From: Desulfurococcus sp.
GTDB lineage: Archaea > Thermoproteota > Thermoprotei_A > Sulfolobales > Desulfurococcaceae
Length of the DNA: 64,000 bases
NCBI GenBank assembly: GCA_026626905.1
Contig: JAPNUX010000005.1
Location: 16,176 to 80,175, forward strand
Direction of reading: 5' to 3'
Below, piece after piece: positions 27,767 to 35,351 of the stretch (position 1 is the stretch's first letter; each line of letters opens with the position of its first letter). The position numbers were made by a program, and so were the translations under genes. The notes under the pieces were generated by a model that was not told the origin of the DNA, did no database searches, and saw nothing but the letters and a program-made list of their open reading frames with translations.

Positions 27767-28146
27767 GAAAACAGCACCTAGTAGCCATGGTTTATTCATA
27801 AGTGAAACTCATTGGTCGACACGATTTTAAATAATAATGTAGCTGGGATTCCACTCTAAGCATGTACTACCGGCAGCCTGATAGGAGAAGGGGGAGTGGA
27901 CCGGCCGGGACTTGAACCCGGGTCCTCTCGGATGCCAACCGAGCGCTCTTCCAGGCTGAGCTACCGGCCCACCACTATTCAAGTGGATATCTCTACAGGT
28001 TTTAAAGATTTTCTACAGGTGTATTCAGGTAGGATGGCTGGGGGCTGTTGAGGATTCAGATGGTTCTGAAGTATTTAAGCTTCAAGGGTGATTCATCCAG
28101 AAGGTAGCCGAGGCTTCTCTGCTTCACGGGTTTAAAGCGTCTTGGG
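27767..28146. other. candidate replication origin region at the rpoH / orc1-cdc6 strand switch
   Basis: This gap between divergent rpoH and orc1/cdc6 holds the tRNA-Ala gene, an AT-rich stretch near 27820-27840 and, between the tRNA and cdc6, the repeat TCTACAGGT at 27992-28000 and 28012-28020 (20-base period) plus a GGGGG run near 28036. In several archaea an origin lies beside an orc1/cdc6 gene. Genes to the left run mainly leftward and genes to the right mainly rightward, as expected for co-orientation with forks leaving this point. I did not find a full Sulfolobus-type ORB element, so the call is tentative. Confidence 0.35.
27897..27970 (-). tRNA. tRNA-Ala (GGC anticodon)
   Basis: A 74-base tRNA on the minus strand. 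Acceptor GGGCCGG pairs with CCGGTCC and includes the G3-U70 wobble that marks tRNA-Ala; discriminator A. Anticodon stem CTCGG/CCGAG with loop TTGGCAT, anticodon GGC (complement of 27934-27936), reading GCC. T arm CCGGG/CCCGG with loop TTCAAGT. No intron and no encoded CCA. A TATA box TTTTAAAG (28000-28007, read on the other strand as CTTTAAAA) lies 33 bases upstream. Confidence 0.97.
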
Positions 28147-29343
28147 GTGCCGAGTTTGGAGGATATAATTGACAGGCTTATCAAGGAGCGAGGGTTATCC
28201 TCGAAAATATTTAAGAGCAGGGAGGTGCTCCACCCCGACTACATACCTGATACCCTACCACATAGAGAGAGCGAGATTAGAAGGCTTGCCGAGCACCTCC
28301 TAGTCTCTCTGCGAGGAGCTAGACCGAGCAACGTGCTCATATACGGGTTAACTGGTACTGGTAAAACCGTTGTAGCCAAGTACGTGGTCAGCCGGATGAA
28401 GGAGAAGGCCAGCTCACTGGACACGAGGCTGGATTACGCTTACGTGAACACCAGGAAGCTTGATACAACCTACAGGGTTATGGCGAGTATAGCTCAGAGC
28501 CTAGGTTTAAGAGTACCCCACACAGGTCTTGCTACAAGCGAAGTCTACAGAAGGTATATTAATGCTCTTGAAAGCTGGGGCGGCCTACACATCATAGTTC
28601 TGGATGAAGTCGACTACTACGTTAAGCGTGAAGGAGACGATTTAATCTACAAGTTGGTGAGAGCTAACGAGGAGTTGAAGAGAGCGAAGATAATCCTTGT
28701 AGGTATAACTAACGACATAAACTTCGTTGAAAACCTTGACCCGAGAGTTAGATCAAGCATGGGTGAAGTCGAGATGGTTTTCCCACCCTACAACGCCGAG
28801 CAGTTATTCACTATACTGAAGCAGAGGGCTGAACTAGCCTTCAATCCAGGTGTAATGGATGACGGCGTTATCTCCTACTGTGCAGCCCTAGCGGCGAGAG
28901 AGCATGGCGATGCAAGAAGAGCACTAGACCTCCTTAGAGTCTCAGGCGAGATAGCTGAGAGAGAAGGCGCTGAGAGAGTAACAATCGAGCATGTTAAAAA
29001 AGCTACACTAGAGATCGAGGAAGGCAGAATATACCAGAGTGTTGTAACACTACCATTCCACCAGAAGATCGTGTTGAAGAAGATCCTCGAGCTCGTTGAA
29101 GCCAACCGCATCGTGACGTCAAGTGAAGTCTACTCAGAGTACGTTAAAGCAATGAAGAACCTCAAGTATGAGCCGCTGTCACCACGCAGGATAAGCGAGA
29201 TAATAGCTCAGCTAGACATGATGGGGCTTGTTTTAACAGAAACTATCAGCCGGGGGAGACATGGAGTCGTGAAAGTCATCAGGATTAAAGATGACGTCAG
29301 AAAGATAATCAAGGAGACACTTAAAGACTTAGAGGTAGCCTGA
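28147..29343 (+). CDS. orc1: Orc1/Cdc6 replication initiator
   Basis: Origin-binding AAA+ ATPase of 398 residues. Walker A GLTGTGKT is at 67-74 and Walker B LDEVD at 152-156; the IFKSREVLHPDYIPDTLPHRE segment before the P-loop is the usual N-terminal signature. The last 100 residues form the winged-helix DNA-binding domain (LELVEANRIVTSSEVYSEY through SPRRISEIIAQLDMMGL). GTG start; TATA-like TTTAAAG at 28131-28137 is very close, so the mRNA may be nearly leaderless, or the TATTTAAG near 28075 is used. A DUF99 gene follows after five bases. Confidence 0.96.
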   Translation: MPSLEDIIDRLIKERGLSSKIFKSREVLHPDYIPDTLPHRESEIRRLAEHLLVSLRGARPSNVLIYGLTGTGKTVVAKYVVSRMKEKASSLDTRLDYAYVNTRKLDTTYRVMASIAQSLGLRVPHTGLATSEVYRRYINALESWGGLHIIVLDEVDYYVKREGDDLIYKLVRANEELKRAKIILVGITNDINFVENLDPRVRSSMGEVEMVFPPYNAEQLFTILKQRAELAFNPGVMDDGVISYCAALAAREHGDARRALDLLRVSGEIAEREGAERVTIEHVKKATLEIEEGRIYQSVVTLPFHQKIVLKKILELVEANRIVTSSEVYSEYVKAMKNLKYEPLSPRRISEIIAQLDMMGLVLTETISRGRHGVVKVIRIKDDVRKIIKETLKDLEVA

Positions 29344-29348
29344 AGGCA

Positions 29349-29945
29349 ATGATTCTCGAGGATAGCGCGCCAGGCGTCTACGAGGCATTCGACGACGGCT
29401 TCTTCCCGGCGGAATTCAAGAGTAGTAGGGGCGATACATATATAGCTGGCGTTGAGGCCACCAGCTCCTTTAGAGTAGTAAGAATAACACTCGCTAGAAT
29501 CCCAGTGGATGGAGGACAAGCTTATAAAGCTGTACTCAATGCGTCAAGACAACTCCAGGGTAGCGTGGTGTTCCTAGACGGAGTAACCTACGCTGGCTTT
29601 GATGTCGTAGACCCCTTCAGCCTTAATGTGGAGACAGGTAAGCCTGTTATAGCTATTCAACTATACCCATTAAACCTTGAGAGAATTAGAAGAGCCCTAG
29701 TAAAGCACTTCAATGACTGGAGGGAGAGATTCAAGGTTATAGAATCATACACTAAAAGCCTCACCGTAGTGGATACTCCCTGGAGGCCCATAGAGATCGC
29801 CCCGGTAGGAGTAAGCTTGGAGGAAGCTATTAGGATCCTAAGGAGGACTAGCATCTACAGTCCTGAACCAGAGCCTCTGAGAATAGCTGGTAGAGTAGCC
29901 TCATCCCTGACAAGACTCATGCATCAAGGATTAATTAGATGCTAG
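29349..29945 (+). CDS. DUF99 family protein
   Basis: A 198-residue archaeal DUF99 (UPF0215) protein. The marks are AFDDGFFP near the N-terminus, the ARIPVDGGQAYKAV segment and VVFLDGVTYAGFDVVDP, in which two acidic clusters resemble the metal site of the endonuclease V (RNase H-like) fold; this relation is known for the family, but activity is not established. ATG start five bases after the orc1/cdc6 stop, so the two genes are one transcript. That places a possible nuclease under the control of the replication initiator promoter. Confidence 0.9.
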   Translation: MILEDSAPGVYEAFDDGFFPAEFKSSRGDTYIAGVEATSSFRVVRITLARIPVDGGQAYKAVLNASRQLQGSVVFLDGVTYAGFDVVDPFSLNVETGKPVIAIQLYPLNLERIRRALVKHFNDWRERFKVIESYTKSLTVVDTPWRPIEIAPVGVSLEEAIRILRRTSIYSPEPEPLRIAGRVASSLTRLMHQGLIRC

Positions 29946-30068
29946 CTGCTTCAAGCCAAGATTCCAGCCATGCTTGAAAAAGGGTTTAGTTGGATATTAT
30001 AATGGCTGGATCTATCATAGGAGTTTAATGGATTTAACCACAGAGTACAACAGGAGGGTTGACTCGAG

Positions 30069-31982
30069 TTGAACTCTCATGCCACGCTACCCGGTGGCCA
30101 AGCCACGAGTAATATACTCCAGCGGCTAGCTAGATACACCGACGAGAAGAACCTCGAGAGACTCTCTAAGATAAGAGATAAAAGGCTGCTGGAATGGCTG
30201 GCAGATGTAGCTGAGCTTCTAGAGCCTAGCTCTATATTCGTTAACACTGGTTCACCCGAGGATATAGAGTACATTAGGCGGAGAGCTGTTGAAAAAGGCG
30301 AGGAAATACCGAGTAAACGCAACCCCATGCACACTGTCCACTTCGATGGGATCCGAGACCTAGCGAGGGATAGAGAGAATACTAGAATACTTGTAGCAGA
30401 AGGTAAAGCTATCTCAATGATCAATACTAAGAATCGGGATGAAGGGCTAAGAGAGCTCGCAGATATCTACCGCGGTATAATGCGCGGTAAGGAAATGTAC
30501 GTGGGCTTCTACTGCTTCGGCCCTAAGGGCTCACCCTACACTCTATACGGTGTTCAAGTAACAGACTCCGCGTATGTTGCTCACAGCGAGAACATACTGT
30601 ACAGGGTGTGCTACGATGTCTTCGTGGAGAAGGGGGACTCCATAGAGTACATGAGGTTCCTTCACAGCACTGGAGAGCTAGATGAACACGGGTGGAGTAA
30701 GAATATTTCAAAGAGGAGGATATACATAGACCTCCAGGACTCCATTACTTACAGTGTGAACACTCAGTACGCTGGGAATACTGTAGGCTTGAAGAAGCTG
30801 GCGTTAAGGCTCTGCGTATACAAGGGGTTCAAGGAGGGATGGCTCTGCGAGCACATGTTTATAGCCGGCATGAAGGGGCCGGGTGATAGAATCACTTATT
30901 TCACTGGAGCATTCCCTGCTGGATGCGGGAAGACTTCAACAGCACTCATAATGGATACTCTTGTAGGTGATGACCTAGCACTCATTAGAAACGTTAACGG
31001 GGAGGCTATAGCATTAAATCCGGAGGTAGGGATGTTCGGGATTATAGATGGTGTTAACCCAGTAGACGACCCAGAGATCTACGAGGTGCTTACATCAAGG
31101 GAAACCGAGGTCATATTCTCTAATGTACTCCTCACAGTAGATGGAGACGTATGGTGGAATGGTAAGCCTGAAGAACCCAAGCGGGGGTTAAACTATGCTG
31201 GTGAATGGTGGCCTGGAAAACTCGATGAAAACGGGAGGCCTGTTAAGCCGTCTCATCCCAACGCTAGGTTCACCACTAGTATATTCTATCTCAGCAAAGT
31301 GGATCCAAGGATAGATGATCCAAGCGGGGTGCCAGTGAGCGGAATGATCTTCGGTGGCAGGGACCCAGATACATGGGTTCCCGTAGAGGAGGCCTTCAAC
31401 TGGGTTCACGGCGTGGTTACAAAGGGTGCCTCACTAGAATCCGAGAGAACTACTGCAGTTCTCGGCGAAACAGGTTTAATGGAGTTCAACCCCTTCGCGA
31501 TACTAGACTTCCTATCAATATCCCCAGGCGACTTCATCGAGCTACACTTCAGGTTCGGGGACAGCTTAGAGAAGCATCCTAGGATATATAGTGTCAACTA
31601 CTTCCTGAGAGATGAGAAAGGCAGGTATCTTACAGAGAAGGTTGACAAGAGAGTATGGTTGAAGTGGATGGAGCTCAGAGTGAACAATGAGGTTGAAGCT
31701 CTAGAAGCCCCCACAGGATTCATACCACTATATGATGACTTAGAGCGATTATTCAAAAGCGAGCTAGGCAAGGAGTTCCCCCTCGAGCTCTACGAGAAGC
31801 TCTTCTCAATAAGAGTCGCAAAGCACCTCGAGAAGGCTGAGAGAATATATAAGATATACGCTGGTATACCCGAAACACCACGATTATTCCACGATACCCT
31901 AGTGCAGCATAAGCGGAGGCTGAAGGAAGCATTAGAGAAGTATGGCTCCACGATCCCCCCATCAAGGCTGGATAAACGCTAA
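30069..31982 (+). CDS. pckG: phosphoenolpyruvate carboxykinase (GTP)
   Basis: Converts oxaloacetate and GTP to PEP, CO2 and GDP, linking C4 acids to gluconeogenesis. The 637-residue protein has the P-loop FPAGCGKTS at 282-290 with the reactive Cys286, followed by the GDDLALI metal-binding kinase-2 motif, and NPEVGMFGIIDGVNP and FGGRDPDTWVPV later, all typical of the GTP-dependent form. TTG start with GGAGGG ten bases upstream. It stands alone between a DUF99 gene and tRNA-Lys. The 123-base gap upstream holds a TATTATAATGG that may be its promoter. Confidence 0.97.
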   Translation: MNSHATLPGGQATSNILQRLARYTDEKNLERLSKIRDKRLLEWLADVAELLEPSSIFVNTGSPEDIEYIRRRAVEKGEEIPSKRNPMHTVHFDGIRDLARDRENTRILVAEGKAISMINTKNRDEGLRELADIYRGIMRGKEMYVGFYCFGPKGSPYTLYGVQVTDSAYVAHSENILYRVCYDVFVEKGDSIEYMRFLHSTGELDEHGWSKNISKRRIYIDLQDSITYSVNTQYAGNTVGLKKLALRLCVYKGFKEGWLCEHMFIAGMKGPGDRITYFTGAFPAGCGKTSTALIMDTLVGDDLALIRNVNGEAIALNPEVGMFGIIDGVNPVDDPEIYEVLTSRETEVIFSNVLLTVDGDVWWNGKPEEPKRGLNYAGEWWPGKLDENGRPVKPSHPNARFTTSIFYLSKVDPRIDDPSGVPVSGMIFGGRDPDTWVPVEEAFNWVHGVVTKGASLESERTTAVLGETGLMEFNPFAILDFLSISPGDFIELHFRFGDSLEKHPRIYSVNYFLRDEKGRYLTEKVDKRVWLKWMELRVNNEVEALEAPTGFIPLYDDLERLFKSELGKEFPLELYEKLFSIRVAKHLEKAERIYKIYAGIPETPRLFHDTLVQHKRRLKEALEKYGSTIPPSRLDKR

Positions 31983-32015
31983 CACTCGGAATCACAGAAC
32001 CGAGTGGTGTTTAAG

Positions 32016-32090
<75 letters not shown>

Positions 32091-32122
32091 GGCTTAGCTC
32101 CAAATGGATTAGCCTTACAGGA

Positions 32123-32158
32123 GTTTAAAAATATCCTAAAGGAGGGAAGCTTAAAAAG
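32123..32158. promoter_or_regulatory. divergent promoters of tRNA-Lys and tRNA-Gln
   Basis: Between the two tRNAs (100 bases) are two TATA boxes: on the minus strand ATTTTTAAAC at 32133-32124, about 38 bases before tRNA-Lys, and on the plus strand CTTAAAAAG at 32150-32158, about 35 bases before tRNA-Gln. The two are about 25 bases apart, so TFB/TBP complexes would sit back to back. Confidence 0.55.
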
Positions 32159-32188
32159 CCGTTTCCGGGGATAAGGTATGTCTGTGAT

Positions 32189-32261
32189 AGCCGGGTCGTC
32201 TAGCGGCCAAGGATGCGGGGCTCTGGCCCCCGTGACCGGGGTTCGAATCCCCGCCCGGCTA
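32189..32261 (+). tRNA. tRNA-Gln (CUG anticodon)
   Basis: A 73-base tRNA. Acceptor AGCCGGG pairs with CCCGGCT, discriminator A. Anticodon stem CGGGG/CCCCG with loop CTCTGGC, anticodon CTG at 32223-32225, reading CAG. T arm CGGGG/CCCCG with loop TTCGAAT. No intron, no encoded CCA. The last three bases of the tRNA (32259-32261) are also the stop codon of the convergent aminotransferase gene. Confidence 0.97.
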
Positions 32262-33638
32262 CTCCCATGCGATCATCCTATCGACTACTTCATCCGGGAC
32301 TCTGCCGTCTCTGACATCCCTGATGGCCTCTTCGAGTATATCTATCCCTTTATCTAGATCCTCCTCCGGTATAGTTAGCGGTGGGGCTATTCTTAGAACA
32401 TTACCATACTTCCCGTAGGTCATTACTATGAGCCCTTTCTCCCATGCTCTCCAGATGATCTTTAGTGCTGTTTTGCGGTCGGGCTTCCTGCTCGCTTTAT
32501 CTGCTACTATATCGACTCCTATCATTAACCCTAAACCTCTGACATCTCCCACCTGCTCGTACTTCTCTTTCAGCTCGCTGAGCCTTCTTAATGCATGCTC
32601 GCCTAGCCTACGTGCTCTCTCATGGAGGTTGTTTCTAGTGATATACTTGATGACTGCTATAGCTGCTGCAGCTGAGCATGCATGCGCTGCTAAAGATGAA
32701 GCGTAGGTTTGCGGTGGGGCTGAGTCAAGTATCTCGCTTCTCCCGACTACAGCTGAAATAGGCATTCCCCCGCCGAGAGCCTTCCCTAGTACTATTACAT
32801 CGGGTTCTATAGAGTAGTGTTCAATGGCGAATAATCTTCCAGTCCTACCCATCCCGCTCTGTATTTCATCAGCTATTAACACGATGCCATGCTTTTCTGC
32901 TATCTCCTTTAATCCTCTAATGAAGTTAGCTGGTGGAACTAGGACTCCTCCATCACCCTGTATAGGCTCAAATATTATTGCAGCTATTCTTGACCCCCCA
33001 AGGTTTTCAACGAGTTCTTTAAGCCTCGATAAGTAGAGGGCGCCGCACTCCTCTGGATCCCTCACGCCGCCTATACACCTGTAGGTATCAGGGTATTCAG
33101 CGAAGTACACGTTCTTGAACTGCATTAACTCGCGGATCTCCCGGGGAAATGAGCCTCCTACAGCTATATCTAGAGCAGTAGTTCCATGATACGAGTAGTT
33201 GAATGATACTATTAGAGGCCTACGTGTGTATATGAGGGCGGACTTTAATGCTGTATCACAAGCTCCCCCGCCGCTTAACTCAAAGACTACTTTCTTACTG
33301 AAGGAGCCCGGAGTTATCTTAACGAGGAGTTCTGCCAGTTCTACCACAGGCTCGTGATATAGGTAGAGAACATAGTGTGTAAACTTATCGAGCTGGGATT
33401 TAACAGCCTGCAAAACCTCCTCGTTGTTGTGTCCTACATTGAAAACTGCAGCACTCGAAAGAAAATCAATGTACTCTCTTCCCTCTAAATCCCATACCCT
33501 GGCATTCCTAGCTTTAGCAACCACCATGGGGAAGTACTTGAAGAAGAAGCCTCTTGAAACATACCTCCAGTACTTGTCTAGCACGTGCTGTGTAGCACTC
33601 CCCGCGGTACTACCGGGATCGCTCAAAGCTTGCTTCAC
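32259..33638 (-). CDS. class III pyridoxal-phosphate aminotransferase (racemase-like)
   Basis: A 459-residue PLP enzyme of the ornithine/4-aminobutyrate aminotransferase family. Visible are the GGGACDTALKSA phosphate region near 123-134, YHG at 150-152, IADEIQSGMGRTG with Asp257 that binds the pyridine nitrogen, and the PLP lysine Lys286 in VLGKALGGGMP. Relatives in hyperthermophilic archaea include ornithine aminotransferases and broad amino-acid racemases; next to a Na+/alanine symporter an alanine/serine racemase or transaminase is plausible, but this is inference. GTG start directly after the TAG of the small membrane protein gene, so the two are coupled. Confidence 0.9.
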   Translation of the reverse strand: MKQALSDPGSTAGSATQHVLDKYWRYVSRGFFFKYFPMVVAKARNARVWDLEGREYIDFLSSAAVFNVGHNNEEVLQAVKSQLDKFTHYVLYLYHEPVVELAELLVKITPGSFSKKVVFELSGGGACDTALKSALIYTRRPLIVSFNYSYHGTTALDIAVGGSFPREIRELMQFKNVYFAEYPDTYRCIGGVRDPEECGALYLSRLKELVENLGGSRIAAIIFEPIQGDGGVLVPPANFIRGLKEIAEKHGIVLIADEIQSGMGRTGRLFAIEHYSIEPDVIVLGKALGGGMPISAVVGRSEILDSAPPQTYASSLAAHACSAAAAIAVIKYITRNNLHERARRLGEHALRRLSELKEKYEQVGDVRGLGLMIGVDIVADKASRKPDRKTALKIIWRAWEKGLIVMTYGKYGNVLRIAPPLTIPEEDLDKGIDILEEAIRDVRDGRVPDEVVDRMIAWE

Positions 33639-33848
33639 CTACTCTGAGAGCTTTCCGAAAATGAATGCTGCTACCTCTAGAACCACTACTATTACTACTA
33701 TAGCTATGTGCGCAGGCCAATCCCTTAACACCTCCTCCACTCCACTCGAGAATCCCAGCAGTAAGAGGATTCCCATGAGTATTCCTATCGACAGTAGCCA
33801 TACCACTATTGATACAATTGAAGTTCGTGGGATGTTCTCTCCACTCAT
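33639..33848 (-). CDS. small two-helix membrane protein
   Basis: A 69-residue protein I do not recognise as a named family. Two hydrophobic segments are clear: about residues 9-33 (a long run of Ile, Val, Leu and Gly) and about 47-65 (HIAIVVIVVVLEVAAFIFG), joined by an acidic loop. The ATG at 33848 has GGTG nine bases upstream; the frame is open further but would add a poor leader. Its stop codon touches the start of the aminotransferase gene, and it is divergent from the AGCS symporter, with an AT-rich promoter gap of 81 bases. It may be an accessory subunit or regulator for transport. Confidence 0.6.
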   Translation of the reverse strand: MSGENIPRTSIVSIVVWLLSIGILMGILLLLGFSSGVEEVLRDWPAHIAIVVIVVVLEVAAFIFGKLSE

Positions 33849-33929
33849 AACTAGTACACCATAATATACTATGGAAGAAAATTTGAAAAATATTTTCTCT
33901 ATACTATTATAATCTTTGGGGGTACACAT

Positions 33930-35331
33930 ATGAGCATCATAGATACAATCATAAATACAATAAACTACATTAATGCGCTAGTATGGGGGCTACCTGCAGT
34001 AATAATTCTTGCTGGAACAGGGCTAGCAGTAAGCGTTCTCAGCGGGTTTGCCCAGATCAGGTATTTTAGAAAAGCCCTCAAAAATATGGTGTATAAGGGC
34101 ACTGGAGCTAAAGGCGAGATACGGCCCTTCGCCGTCTGGTGGGCTGTGATGGGTGCAACTGTTGGCGTGGGTAATATAGCAGGAGTTTCGACAGCTATAC
34201 ATTTAGGTGGTGCTGGAGCACTCTTCTGGATGTGGGTCTGCGCTATTCTCGGAATGATGACTAAAGCTATCGAGGCAACACTTGCAAATTACACGAAGAG
34301 AGTCACCCCTGAGGGACGGGTAGAAGGTGGAACCCCATACTACATCAGGCTCATCCCGGTGGTGGGTCCAGCTCTAGCGGTAATATTTTCTATATTCACG
34401 TTTATTGCTGCATTCGGTATTGGAAACATGGTTCAAGCTAACTCGGTAGCTCACGCCGCCGAGTATATTGCTGGAATGTATAAGGGCTCTCCCGAGGTGG
34501 CTAGACTGCTAGCAGGCATCTTGATGCTAGTATTCACAGCTCTAGTCGTCCGAGGAGGCTTGAAAAGAATCGCAGAGGTATCAAACTACCTGGTTCCCTT
34601 CATGGTTACCTGGTATATTGCTGTAAGTATTATCGCACTGGTGATATACGCTGAAAATCTCCCACTAACAATTAGAGAGATATTTACCTACGCTTTCACA
34701 CCACAAGCAGCTGCCGTAGGCCTTGCAGGCTGGGTGGTTTACTCGGCTATTAGGTGCGGTTTTTGCTAGAGGACTGTTTTCAAATGAAGTCGGGTTAGGC
34801 AGCGCCCCCAACGCCTACGCGTACATGGCTGTGGACCACCCCGGTAGAGCAGGGCTCTACGGGATGTTCGAGGTCTTTATGGATACAATAGTCATATGCA
34901 GCATGACTGGCTTAGTGGATATTGCCACACGAGCATATATTGAGAGAACAGATTTAACTGGTGCTGCTCTAGTTACTGAAGCATTCCGTAGAGTTTATGG
35001 TGATTGGGCTCCCATACCGCTTGGCGTAGCACTAGCATTATTCGCTTACACTACGCTAATAACATGGGGGTGGAATGGTGAAGTCAACTGGGTTTACTTC
35101 TGGAGTAAAACTCTCCGGTTGCCTGAGAAGCCTGTGAGATGGGTGTGGAGGGTCATGTGGGTTATACCAATAGTTCCTGCTGCTATTGCTGGAGAAATGC
35201 TAGAGGTATTCTGGAATTTTGCTGACATGGCTAATGGATTTATGGCTATCCCGAACCTTATAGCTGTAGCCTACTTCGCCCCTGTAGGTGTAGGGTTGAT
35301 CAAGGAGTTCTTGAGAAGCGGGAAAATATGA
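33930..35331 (+). pseudogene. sodium:alanine symporter (AGCS family), frameshifted
   Basis: An AGCS transporter in two overlapping frames. Residues up to GWVVYSAIRCGF (33930 to about 34762) are in the first frame, which then stops at 34767; the expected continuation ARGLFSNEVGLGSAPNAYAYMA is in the next frame. Removing one T from TTTTT at 34760-34764 joins them into one protein of about 466 residues, the normal AGCS length with about ten membrane helices; ARGLFSNE and the earlier WWAVMGATVGVGNIAG are the family marks. The lesion may be real or a homopolymer read error. ATG start with GGGGGT upstream. It faces the aminotransferase operon. Confidence 0.85.
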
Positions 35332-35351
35332 GGTTCCAGCTCTTTTAACCC

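Noticed and set aside
27971..28146. Classic Sulfolobus-type ORB element upstream of orc1
   Set aside because: TCCAC and GAAAC pieces occur in the wider gap but never in the joined ORB order with an adjacent G-string.
34755..34770. Programmed +1 frameshifting in the alanine symporter
   Set aside because: No stimulatory structure or rare-codon context is visible, and this family is not known for recoding; a mutation or read error is simpler.
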